From G021776435 sp046756245 (lineage in GTDB: Bacteria > Pseudomonadota > Alphaproteobacteria > Caulobacterales > Parvularculaceae): a stretch of DNA of 36,652 nt. The stretch is taken from NCBI GenBank assembly GCA_046756245.1, contig JBHHVZ010000019.1, forward strand, positions 1 through 36,652, in the 5' to 3' direction. Made by a program: the position numbers and the translations under genes. The notes beneath the pieces were generated by a model. It was given only the letters and a program-made list of their open reading frames with translations, was not told where the DNA came from and made no database searches. How positions within the stretch are numbered: position 1 is the stretch's first letter; each line of letters starts with the position of its first letter. Positions 23,165 to 31,007 of this stretch are shown in pieces.

Positions 23165-24333
23165 ACGGCGTCGCCAATCTTTCTCTCGTGGGCGCCACAG
23201 GCGTCGGCGACATCGCATTCGTCGATCTGAAAGCGCAGCAGCGCCGCATCCGCGACCGGCTTGAAGCGCGCCTTAGGACAGTGCTCGATCACGGCCGCTA
23301 CGTCGCCGGACCCGAGATTGAAGAGCTTGAAGAGCGTCTCGCCGAATTCACCGGCGCGAAGGGCGTCGTCGCCTGCGCCAGCGGCACCGCGGCGCTCATA
23401 ATTCCGCTCTTGGCGCGCGGGCTCGATACAGACGACGCGGTGTTCATTCCCGCGTTCACCTATAACGCTACGGCCAATGCGGTTCTGGTGACCGGAGCGA
23501 CGCCGGTATTCGTCGATATCGACCCGGCGACCTTCAACATGGACGCGGCCGATCTCGAACGGCGAATCGAAGAGGTGCGGGCCGAGGGTAAGCTGGCGCC
23601 GAAAGCGGTGATCCCGGTCGATCTTTTCGGCTCGCCGGCGGATTACGCCGCCATTTCGAAGATCGCCGAAAAGGAAGGGCTGTTCCTGCTCGCCGACGGC
23701 GCGCAAAGCTTCGGCGGAGAGCTTGACGGCCGACGGGTAGGCGATCTCGCGCCCGCGACTGCGACGAGCTTTTTCCCCGGCAAGGCGCTTGGCGCTTACG
23801 GCGACGCCGGCGCCGTCCTGACCCGCGACCTCGACGATGTCGAAATCTGGCAGTCGATCCGCTGGCACGGCACCGACGAAAGCAGAAAAGATTCCATACG
23901 CGTCGGGTTCAACGGTCGTATGGACAGCTTTCAGGCGGCGGTTCTTCTTGAAAAACTTGAGATCTTTAGTGACGAAATGGCGGCGCGCCGAAGAATTGGG
24001 ACGCAATATAATGAACGTCTTTCCCGCGTGGCGCGTCTGCAGGCGCATCTTGACGGCGCCAATTCCGGTTACGGATATTATTCTCTCTGCGTTGAAAATC
24101 GCGATGCGGTCGCCGCCGGGCTGAGGAGCAGGGGCGTGCCTACGGCGATCTATTACGCAAAGCCTCTGCATCTCATGGAAGCTTTTGCAGCCAGCACGCC
24201 AACGGGGGGGCTGCCGGCGACGGAAAAGATTGCAGCCGAAATCCTTTCCTTGCCGATGCATCCTTATCTGACTCCCGATCAAATTCACTACATCTGCGAT
24301 TCGTTTGAGGCCGCCGTCGCTTCAGCCCGATAG
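23161..24333 (+). CDS. DegT/DnrJ/EryC1/StrS aminotransferase, likely GnnB-like
   Basis: This 390-residue PLP-dependent sugar aminotransferase starts with the family phrase IAFVDLKAQQRRI, has ACASGTAALIIPLLA for phosphate binding, LADGAQSFGG (Asp179 to the PLP pyridine nitrogen), the Schiff-base Lys208 in SFFPGKALGAYGDAG, and GFNGRMDSFQAAVL. GnnB converts the 3-keto sugar from GnnA to UDP-2-acetamido-3-amino-glucose, giving amide-linked acyl chains in lipid A; WbpE would feed a diacetamido uronic acid instead. Start ATG 23161 overlaps the upstream stop, so the two are translationally coupled. A G7 run within the frame (near 24205) is a possible slippage site. Confidence 0.85.
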   Translation: MNGVANLSLVGATGVGDIAFVDLKAQQRRIRDRLEARLRTVLDHGRYVAGPEIEELEERLAEFTGAKGVVACASGTAALIIPLLARGLDTDDAVFIPAFTYNATANAVLVTGATPVFVDIDPATFNMDAADLERRIEEVRAEGKLAPKAVIPVDLFGSPADYAAISKIAEKEGLFLLADGAQSFGGELDGRRVGDLAPATATSFFPGKALGAYGDAGAVLTRDLDDVEIWQSIRWHGTDESRKDSIRVGFNGRMDSFQAAVLLEKLEIFSDEMAARRRIGTQYNERLSRVARLQAHLDGANSGYGYYSLCVENRDAVAAGLRSRGVPTAIYYAKPLHLMEAFAASTPTGGLPATEKIAAEILSLPMHPYLTPDQIHYICDSFEAAVASAR

Positions 24334-24396
24334 CGGCGGAAGCCGGCGGTTCAGAACAATCGTGACGGGTTGAGGAATCCGCGCTAGATCAGTGCC

Positions 24397-26058
24397 ATGA
24401 CCCAATCGCTGAAGATCGCGGTTGCGCAGATCGCGCCCACCGTCGGCGACATCGCCGGCAATATGGCGCGCATCCGCGCCGGGCGCGCCGAAGCCGCGGC
24501 CGCCGGGGCCGATCTGGCTATCTTCTGCGAGCTCGTTGTCTCCGGCTATCCGCCCGAAGATCTCGTCAGGAAGCCTGCCTATCAGCGCGCTTGCCGGGCG
24601 GCGGTGGAAACGCTTGCCGCCGATACGGCTGACGACGGCCCCGCCATGATTGTCGGCGCGCCGTGGAACGAGAAAGGGGCGCTATACAACGCCGCCTTTC
24701 TGCATGAGGGCGGGAAAATCGCCGCGAAAGTCTACAAGTCGCGGCTGCCCAATTACGGCGTTTTCGACGAGCCGCGCCGCTTTACCCCGGGACCGGGAGC
24801 GCAGCCGACCCCGTTCAGGGGCGTCAGTCTCGGGCTGATGATCTGCGAGGATATGTGGGCGCCCGGCGTCGGCGAAGCGCTGGCGGGTGCGGGCGCGGCG
24901 TTCTTCATTGTTTCCCACGGCTCGCCCTACCGCAAAACCTCGCTGGAGGAACGCGAGACGGCGGCGCGTGAACGGGTGAGGGCGACCGGCCTGCCGCTCA
25001 TTTTCCTCAACCAGCTCGCCGGCCAGGACGAAGTGGTTTTCGAGGGCGCAAGCTTCGTTATGGACGCGCACGGAGAGATTCAGTTTCGCGCGCCGCAATT
25101 CGAGGCAGGCGTTTTCCTCACGGAATGGAGGGAAAAAAGCGGCGGCTGGGCCTGCGTTTCTGGACCCGAAGCGACATGGGCGCGCGGGCCGGAAGCGGTT
25201 TATCGCGCGGTGACCATGGGCGTGCGCGATTATGTGGAGAAGAACCGCTTTCCCGGCGTGGTCATCGGGCTTTCCGGCGGCGTCGACTCGGCGCTCACCG
25301 CCGCTATCGCCGTCGACGCGCTTGGGCCCGAGCGGGTGCGCTGCGTGATGATGCCCTCGCGCTATACGTCGAAAGAAAGTCTTGAGGATGCAGCAGCCTG
25401 CGCCTCGGCGCTCGGGGTTTCCTATGAAAGCATTTCGATCGAGCCGGGCGTTGCGGCTTTTGATGAAATACTGGCGCCTGCTTTCGATAAATTGGCGCCC
25501 GATACTACGGAAGAAAACATCCAGTCGCGTCTTCGCGGCGTCATTCTGATGGCGCTCTCGAACAAGTTCGGCTCGATGGTTTTAACGACCGGCAACAAGT
25601 CGGAAATGTCGGTCGGCTATGCGACGCTCTATGGCGACATGAACGGCGGTTATAATCCGCTTAAGGACATTTACAAGACGGAGGTCTTTGCGCTTTGCCG
25701 ATGGCGCAACGCCCATCATGCGCGCGGCCTCAAAGGCCCGAAAGGCGAAGTCGTCCCCGCGCGCATCATCGAAAAACCGCCCTCGGCCGAACTGCGCGCC
25801 GACCAGAAGGACGAAGACAGCCTGCCGCCCTACGACATTCTCGATCCAATCCTCGAAAGCCTTGTCGAAAAGGAAATGGCGGTGCGCGATATCGTCGCCG
25901 AGGGCTTTGACGAAGCCATGGTGAAACGCGTCGAGCACATGCTTTACGTGGCCGAATACAAACGCCGCCAGGCGCCGCCGGGACCGAAAGTCACAGCGGT
26001 CAATTTCGGGCGCGACCGGCGCTATCCGATCACAAACGGCTGGCGGGACGGCTCGTGA
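24397..26058 (+). CDS. nadE: Glutamine-dependent NAD+ synthetase
   Basis: This 553-residue protein makes NAD+ from deamido-NAD+, ATP and glutamine. The N-terminal nitrilase-type glutaminase domain has the triad Glu45 (IFCELVVSGYPPEDL), Lys114 (KSRLPNYGVFDE) and Cys150 (GLMICEDMW). The C-terminal synthetase domain has the PP-loop SGGVDS at 293-298 and GNKSEMSVGYATLYGDMNGG. The length matches the two-domain form in proteobacteria (540-570). No close Shine-Dalgarno precedes the ATG; GAGGA is 20 bases away. It overlaps the next gene by GTGA, so the pair is coupled. Confidence 0.96.
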   Translation: MTQSLKIAVAQIAPTVGDIAGNMARIRAGRAEAAAAGADLAIFCELVVSGYPPEDLVRKPAYQRACRAAVETLAADTADDGPAMIVGAPWNEKGALYNAAFLHEGGKIAAKVYKSRLPNYGVFDEPRRFTPGPGAQPTPFRGVSLGLMICEDMWAPGVGEALAGAGAAFFIVSHGSPYRKTSLEERETAARERVRATGLPLIFLNQLAGQDEVVFEGASFVMDAHGEIQFRAPQFEAGVFLTEWREKSGGWACVSGPEATWARGPEAVYRAVTMGVRDYVEKNRFPGVVIGLSGGVDSALTAAIAVDALGPERVRCVMMPSRYTSKESLEDAAACASALGVSYESISIEPGVAAFDEILAPAFDKLAPDTTEENIQSRLRGVILMALSNKFGSMVLTTGNKSEMSVGYATLYGDMNGGYNPLKDIYKTEVFALCRWRNAHHARGLKGPKGEVVPARIIEKPPSAELRADQKDEDSLPPYDILDPILESLVEKEMAVRDIVAEGFDEAMVKRVEHMLYVAEYKRRQAPPGPKVTAVNFGRDRRYPITNGWRDGS

Positions 26059-26552
26059 GCGCGCCGGCCAAACCCTTCGCGCCGACGCCGTATCGCCCGC
26101 GCGAGACGGCGTTCATCGGCGTCGGCGACTATGGCGGCTGGCGGCTCAAGCGCTACGCCATCCGCCGGCCCGGCGACAGCATCGACCGCGCCCGCTTCGA
26201 GGAGGGCTTTAAAGAGGCGCTCGACGCGCTGCCCCGCCCGGCGACGACGCCGAGCCGGCCCGGCGTCGGTTTCGTGATCTTCCATCCCGGCGCGGCGATG
26301 CTTTATGTCGTACTTTGCTGGTGGGAGAACGAAAACGAGCTTGTCATCCACACATTCGTGACCGAACGGGCGCCCGGCGCCGAATGGCGCGACGGCGGCG
26401 ACGATTATTCCTTCTGCGTGTGGGACCTCGAAGTCATCTGGGCCGAACGCCGCCTTTATGTCGAAACCGTTCTGAGAGAGTCCGGACCTCCCGACATCGA
26501 GGGCTATCTTTCCCGGTCATTTGAACCGTCGGCTCCTGAAACGAATACTTGA
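26055..26552 (+). CDS. Uncharacterised soluble protein coupled to nadE (165 aa)
   Basis: This 165-residue cytoplasmic protein starts with a GTG overlapping the nadE stop (GTGA), which argues for translational coupling. It reads like a known family of unknown function: GWRLKRYAI, then VGFVIFHPGAAMLYVVLCWWENENEL, and CVWDLEVIWAERRLYVETVL near the C-terminus, with conserved-looking tryptophans. I cannot assign an activity. The alpha/beta pattern and tryptophans suggest a small ligand-binding domain. No signal peptide or membrane segment. Confidence 0.75.
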   Translation: MSAPAKPFAPTPYRPRETAFIGVGDYGGWRLKRYAIRRPGDSIDRARFEEGFKEALDALPRPATTPSRPGVGFVIFHPGAAMLYVVLCWWENENELVIHTFVTERAPGAEWRDGGDDYSFCVWDLEVIWAERRLYVETVLRESGPPDIEGYLSRSFEPSAPETNT

Positions 26553-26640
26553 CTGCCGCCGACCGATTGATGAGCGGCGCTGAATGGCCCATACTCCCTC
26601 CATAAAATAAAGCCTCATGAGCCGCAGACCAGAGGGAATC

Positions 26641-28560
26641 ATGAAATTTTGGAAAATGACGGTCGCCCTGCTTTTTGCAGCGCTCGCCCCGCTTACGGTT
26701 TTCGCGCAAGGCTACGACGTCGCTCCCGATCCCGACAGGCATAAGTCCGAAGAACAGTTGAAGCGCGAGCTTGAAGAGCTTGCCGATATACAGAAACAAG
26801 TTCTCGTGCCAATGCGCGACGGCGTCGGTCTGTCTACGGACATTTACCTGCCGAAAGACAGGCGCGGCAGGGTTCCGATTATCTGGTGGAAAACGCCTTA
26901 TAACTACAACCCGCTGCGCGCAACGCATATGCGGTTCGCGCTCAAAGCTCTGCGTCGCGGCTATGCGTTCGCCATCCAGAATGAACGCGGGAAATATTTT
27001 TCCGAAGGCGACTGGGAGATATTGGGCTTTCCCAAGACCGACGGCGTCGACGCGCTTGACTGGTTCGCCGCGCAGGACTGGTCGACCGGCAAGGTCGGCG
27101 CGATCGGATGCTCCTCGCCGGCCGAATGGCAGTTGGCGCTCGCCGCGCAGAATCATCCGGCGCTGGCGGCCGTCGTGCCGATGGCGCCGGGCGCGGGCAT
27201 CGGCAAGGTTGGCCCCTATTGGGAGCAGGGAAACTGGTATCGCGGCGGGGCGGAGCAGATGTTCTACCCGCCCTGGCTCTATGGCAGTTTGCAAACCACG
27301 TTGCGCCCAGAAATTCCTAAGGACTTATCGCGCGAGGAGCGCGCCCGTCTCGCCGACTGGTATGACCTTGATCCCGAGGAGCCCGACGTCGACTGGGACG
27401 AGGCGATCCGGCATTTGCCCTTGAAGGATATGCTCAACGCCGTCGATGCGCCGAACGCGACGCTTGACGCGTTTACATCGCGGCCTCCCGGCGATCCGGC
27501 CTGGCGCGAAGGCGGGCTGTTCTTTGACGACGACAATATCGACGCGCCGGCGCTGTGGCTTTTTTCCTGGTATGACGTGTCGATCGCGCCGAACCTCGCT
27601 TTGTTCAACCACGCTCGAAACAATACGGAAGACAAGGAAGCCGGCCAGAACCAATTTGTCGCCGTCGGCCCCAATCTGCATTGCCGCTTTTACCGCGACT
27701 CGGTCGGCGAGGTCGGCGACCGCACGTTCGAAAACGCCGCGCTCGATTATTTCGAGCTCGTTTTTGATTTCTTCGACCGTTATGTGAAAGGGGAGCGCAA
27801 CGGCTTCGAGCGCAAGACCCCGCCTGTCCAGTATTACGAAATGGGCGCCGACAAATGGCGCAGCGACAGAAACTGGCCGCCGCGGGGGTCGAGGGAAGTT
27901 ACTTTTTACCTGGACTCCGGCGAGGCCGGCGCCAACAGCATTTTCGGCGACGGCGTCTTGGCGCGCGCGCCGCTTGAAGACGAGGCAGGCGGATCGGACG
28001 GCTATACGTACGATCCGATGAATCCGACTCCCTCGCTTGGCGGCGGCATTTGCTGCATCGGCGACGCTGTCGACGGCGGCGTCTTCGACCAGCGCCCCAA
28101 TGAGGCGCGCAACGACGTGCTCGTTTACACCAGCGCGCCGCTCGAGGAGGGGCTGCACATTGCGGGTCCGATAAAGCTGACGCTTTATGTCTCGTCCGAC
28201 GCGCCGGATACGGACTTTATGGTCAAGCTCGTCGACGTTTTCCCGGACGGAACGGCGTACAACCTCGACGAAACCGCCCAGCGGGCGCGCTGGCGCGAGG
28301 GCTATGACAAGCCGCCCGTATTCATGGAGGAGGACGGCGTATACGAAATCACCATCCAGCCGATGGTGACGGCGAATTATTTCGCCCCCGGCCACCGCAT
28401 CCGGCTCGAAGTTTCGTCTTCGAATTTCCCGCGCTTTGCGCGCAATCTGAACACGGCCGAGCCGATCCCGGAACAGAGCGAACCGCGGGTCGCCCGTAAC
28501 CGGGTCCATCATTCGGCCGAGCGCCCGTCGCGGCTTACGCTGACCGTCTCGCTCCGCTAG
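26641..28560 (+). CDS. Exported CocE/NonD-family (S15-like) hydrolase
   Basis: This 639-residue serine hydrolase has a signal peptide (to FAQG, about residue 23). The alpha/beta hydrolase domain shows the oxyanion/nucleophile region with Ser158 (GAIGCSSPAEWQ; the usual GxSYxG is changed after the serine), Asp312 (LFSWYDVS) and His347 (GPNLHC) as a plausible triad. The jelly-roll C-terminal domain has GPIKLTLYVSSDAPDTDFMVKLVDVFPDG and HRIRLEVSSSNFPRFARN, typical of the family. Members act as X-Pro dipeptidyl peptidases, cocaine esterase or acylases; the substrate is unknown. ATG 26641 follows AGAGGGA. Its TAG stop lies inside the first of the two hairpin elements downstream. Confidence 0.9.
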   Translation: MKFWKMTVALLFAALAPLTVFAQGYDVAPDPDRHKSEEQLKRELEELADIQKQVLVPMRDGVGLSTDIYLPKDRRGRVPIIWWKTPYNYNPLRATHMRFALKALRRGYAFAIQNERGKYFSEGDWEILGFPKTDGVDALDWFAAQDWSTGKVGAIGCSSPAEWQLALAAQNHPALAAVVPMAPGAGIGKVGPYWEQGNWYRGGAEQMFYPPWLYGSLQTTLRPEIPKDLSREERARLADWYDLDPEEPDVDWDEAIRHLPLKDMLNAVDAPNATLDAFTSRPPGDPAWREGGLFFDDDNIDAPALWLFSWYDVSIAPNLALFNHARNNTEDKEAGQNQFVAVGPNLHCRFYRDSVGEVGDRTFENAALDYFELVFDFFDRYVKGERNGFERKTPPVQYYEMGADKWRSDRNWPPRGSREVTFYLDSGEAGANSIFGDGVLARAPLEDEAGGSDGYTYDPMNPTPSLGGGICCIGDAVDGGVFDQRPNEARNDVLVYTSAPLEEGLHIAGPIKLTLYVSSDAPDTDFMVKLVDVFPDGTAYNLDETAQRARWREGYDKPPVFMEEDGVYEITIQPMVTANYFAPGHRIRLEVSSSNFPRFARNLNTAEPIPEQSEPRVARNRVHHSAERPSRLTLTVSLR

Positions 28561-28634
28561 TGTGGCGGGTCAGGAATTCGCTCGACAATTACAGCGCCCG
28601 CCGAAGCGAATTCCTGACCCATAAGCCACACTAG
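28557..28634 (+). repeat. Bulged hairpin element 1
   Basis: Outer stem CTAGTGTGGC (28557-28566) pairs perfectly with 28625-28634; inner 16-bp stem (28567-28582) pairs perfectly with 28605-28620; ATAA (28621-28624) is unpaired on the 3' side; the loop is 22 nt (28583-28604). The first CTAG contains the stop codon of the hydrolase. Confidence 0.9.
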
Positions 28635-28647
28635 CACTATGAATTTG

Positions 28648-28723
28648 CTAGCAGCCTTATCGAATCCGAAGTTCGTACGGCGCAAGCTGAATAATGTGAC
28701 GAACTTCGGATTCGGGCTGCTAG
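28648..28723 (-). repeat. Bulged hairpin element 2, inverted relative to element 1
   Basis: Read on the minus strand it has the same plan: outer 9-bp stem CTAGCAGCC (pairing 28648-28656 with 28715-28723), perfect 16-bp inner stem (28661-28676 with 28699-28714), ATAA bulge at 28657-28660 and a 22-nt loop. Its loop shares CAGC and GCGCCG/CGCCG blocks with element 1, while the stems differ. Confidence 0.9.
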
Positions 28724-28809
28724 GCGGGGCGGCTTTCGCGGGGTTTGACCCGCCGGACTGAAGGGCGTAACCACGCGTTCTTCCGTCCGAGCTTGAGCAA
28801 TCGAAACCC

Positions 28810-30141
28810 ATGACCGTCACCGTCCGCTTCGCCCCGTCGCCGACCGGCAAGCTGCATGTGGGCAATGTCCGCGCCGCCCTCTGGAACTGGCTGTTTGCGC
28901 GCAGCGAGGGCGGCCGCTTCATTTTGCGGATCGACGACACCGATCTCGAGCGCTCGACCAGGGCGTACGAAGACCTGATCCGCGAGGATCTCGCCTGGCT
29001 CGGGCTTGCCTGCGACGACAGCGTGCGCCAGTCCGAACGCTTCGCGCGCTACGACGCGGCGGCCGAAGAGCTTAAAAAGATGGGGCTCTTATACGCCTGT
29101 TACGAGACCGGCGAGGAGCTCGAGCGCAAACGGAAGCTGCAACGCGCCCGCGGCTTGCCGCCGGTCTATGACCGCGCCGGGCTCAATTATAGGCCGGACC
29201 AGGTCAAGGCGTTCGAGGCCGAAGGCAGGAAACCCCATTGGCGATTCAAGCTGTCGTGCACGCCGGTCGAATGGACCGACCTCATTCGCGGCCATACGAC
29301 TGTCGACACGGGCGCCGTCTCCGACCCGGTGCTCATTCGCGAGGACGGACAATATCTCTATACGCTGCCGAGCTGCGTCGACGATCTCGATCTTGCGATC
29401 ACCCATGTCATCCGCGGCGAGGATCACGTCACCAACACGGCGGTGCAGATCGAGATCATGCGGGCGCTCGGCGGCGAACCGCCGGCGTTCGCGCATCACT
29501 CGCTGCTCGTCGGGGCCGACGGACAAAGCCTCTCCAAGCGCCTCGGCGCGCTGTCGATCGAAGCGTTGCGCGAAGACGGACTTGAAGCCGCAGCGATTAC
29601 GAGTCTGCTCGCACGCCTCGGCACATCGGATCCGGTCGTTCCCGAGCCCGATCTCGCCCGCCTCGCGGCCGATTTCGATTTTTCCAAGATGGGCCGCGCC
29701 CCGGCCCGCTTCGACATGGGCGAGCTTGAAGCGCTGAACGCCCGCCTCCTGCATGAAACGCCGTTCGAGGCGGTCGCGGACAGACTGTCCGCGCTCGGCG
29801 TGACGAAACCGCTGTGGGAGGCTGCGCGGGGCAACATCACCCGTTTGAAAGAAGCCGCCGAATGGCGCGACGTGGTCGAAGGCGAGATCGACCCGGTCAT
29901 CGAGGACGCCGCGTTCATGAATAGAGCAGCCGCGCTCATTCCCGACGGTCCGTTGACGGAGGAAAGCTGGAAGACGTTCACGGCCGCCTTGAAGGACAAA
30001 ACCGGCGCCAAAGGCAAAAAGCTCTTCATGCCCCTGCGTCTGGCGCTCACGGGCCGCGCAAACGGTCCGGAAATGGCGGCGCTTTTTCCGCTTATCGGCG
30101 CGGAAAAGGCGCGCGCGCGCCTCTCGGGCCGGCGGGCTTAA
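28810..30141 (+). CDS. gltX: Glutamyl-tRNA synthetase (short GluRS2-type paralogue)
   Basis: This class I aminoacyl-tRNA synthetase of 443 residues has the HIGH-type motif HVGN (His16, in RFAPSPTGKLHVGN), RIDDTDLERS, the conserved IRGEDHVTNT (about 202-210) and the KMSKS-type loop SLSKR (240-244). The length fits the second GluRS of alphaproteobacteria (about 440-450) rather than the ~470-aa primary enzyme, which such genomes also carry; in those with two, one paralogue charges tRNA-Gln for the amidotransferase route. Which tRNA this one charges cannot be read from sequence. No clear Shine-Dalgarno precedes ATG 28810. Confidence 0.9.
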   Translation: MTVTVRFAPSPTGKLHVGNVRAALWNWLFARSEGGRFILRIDDTDLERSTRAYEDLIREDLAWLGLACDDSVRQSERFARYDAAAEELKKMGLLYACYETGEELERKRKLQRARGLPPVYDRAGLNYRPDQVKAFEAEGRKPHWRFKLSCTPVEWTDLIRGHTTVDTGAVSDPVLIREDGQYLYTLPSCVDDLDLAITHVIRGEDHVTNTAVQIEIMRALGGEPPAFAHHSLLVGADGQSLSKRLGALSIEALREDGLEAAAITSLLARLGTSDPVVPEPDLARLAADFDFSKMGRAPARFDMGELEALNARLLHETPFEAVADRLSALGVTKPLWEAARGNITRLKEAAEWRDVVEGEIDPVIEDAAFMNRAAALIPDGPLTEESWKTFTAALKDKTGAKGKKLFMPLRLALTGRANGPEMAALFPLIGAEKARARLSGRRA

Positions 30142-30176
30142 TATCCCATATCGTGCAATCTGTCTGGATCGTTCGC

Positions 30177-30312
30177 CTCACCCCCTCCGTCTCGCGGCTT
30201 CGCCGCTCGACACCTCCCCGATAATTGGGGGAGGAATAACGCTATACTGCGGCAGGTGTTCTTCCCCCGCTTGGGGGGAAGCGCCGAGTGAAGCGAGGCG
30301 AAGGGGGCGGAG
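30177..30312. repeat. Palindromic mosaic repeat after gltX
   Basis: Two hairpins, CCTCCCC/GGGGAGG (30213-30234) and TTCCCCC/GGGGGAA (30262-30280), are enclosed by complementary outer regions (CACCCCCTCCG near 30179-30189 and GGCGAAGGGGGCGG near 30298-30310). I recognise the overall wording (CCCTCCGTCTCG...CGACACCTCCCC) as a type of intergenic repeat frequent in alphaproteobacterial genomes; the named family is not asserted. It fills most of the gap between convergent gltX and the LOG-family gene. Confidence 0.65.
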
Positions 30313-30352
30313 CGCAGGTAATGAAGGTTGTGCGTCGACCTGCCTGCAAATG

Positions 30353-30907
30353 TTAAACAACCGCCCTTAAAAGCCGTCTTTCCGCAGCCGGAATAACGTC
30401 TTCCGGCCTGTCGACGAACGTGACTTCCTTGAGCAGCGCCGGCGGCGCGAAACCGCGCTCCACGATATGTTCGAACAATTGCTTGAGCGGCGACCAGAAA
30501 TTCTGAACGTTCAACACGACGATCGGTTTCTGGTGCAGCGCCAGCCGCGCCCAGGAGATCGTTTCGATAAGTTCCTCAAGGGTGCCGATCCCGCCGGGCA
30601 GCGCGCAGATGGCGTCGGCCTCCTCGAACATCAGCATTTTTCGCTCGTGCATGGTCTGGACGACCGTGTGGTCGACGCCGTCGAGTATGCCCTCGAGTTC
30701 GACAAGAAAGTCCGGAATGACCCCGAACACCCTGCCGCCTGCATCGCGCGCTGCGCCTGCAGCGGCCCCCATCAGACCGAGCTTGCCGCCGCCATAGACG
30801 ATGCGGCAGCCGCGCCGGGCCGCCTCGCGGCCGACGAAACGGGCCGCCTCAAGAAAAACGGGGTCGTCCCCGGCCTTCGAGCCGCAATAAACGCATAGGG
30901 ATTTCAT
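30353..30907 (-). CDS. LOG-family protein (nucleotide 5'-monophosphate phosphoribohydrolase-like)
   Basis: This 184-residue cytoplasmic protein has the LOG/TIGR00730 signatures: LCVYCGSKAGDDPVF, YGGGKLGLMG, and the substrate motif PGGIGTLEELIE, preceded by MHERKMLMFEEADA. Family members release the base from cytokinin or other nucleoside 5'-monophosphates; in bacteria the natural substrate is often unclear. ATG 30907 matches the family start; an upstream ATG at 30940 would add 11 residues. It diverges from the LysM protein gene over 100 bp and converges with gltX across the repeat element. Confidence 0.9.
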   Translation of the reverse strand: MKSLCVYCGSKAGDDPVFLEAARFVGREAARRGCRIVYGGGKLGLMGAAAGAARDAGGRVFGVIPDFLVELEGILDGVDHTVVQTMHERKMLMFEEADAICALPGGIGTLEELIETISWARLALHQKPIVVLNVQNFWSPLKQLFEHIVERGFAPPALLKEVTFVDRPEDVIPAAERRLLRAVV

Positions 30908-31007
30908 AAGCTTACGCGGTTTTTTCGAACATGGGCGCATTGTATGCGCGATCCCGTGTTGATAAGGTTAATTCGGGGCCGCCGCAAGGCTTGTGTGGAG
31001 AATGCTC

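Noticed and set aside
27325..28512. 395-codon minus-strand open frame
   Set aside because: Antisense to the CocE-type hydrolase, which has a signal peptide and family motifs.
28557..28723. Pair of intrinsic terminators
   Set aside because: Neither hairpin is followed by a T tract on the relevant strand, and the shared bulge and loop are not explained by termination.
28557..28723. Integron attC sites
   Set aside because: The shape is reminiscent, but the GTTRRRY/RYYYAAC core boxes and an integrase are absent.
28557..28940. 127-codon minus-strand frame covering the hairpin pair
   Set aside because: It runs through both inverted repeats and the start of gltX; no recognisable protein features.
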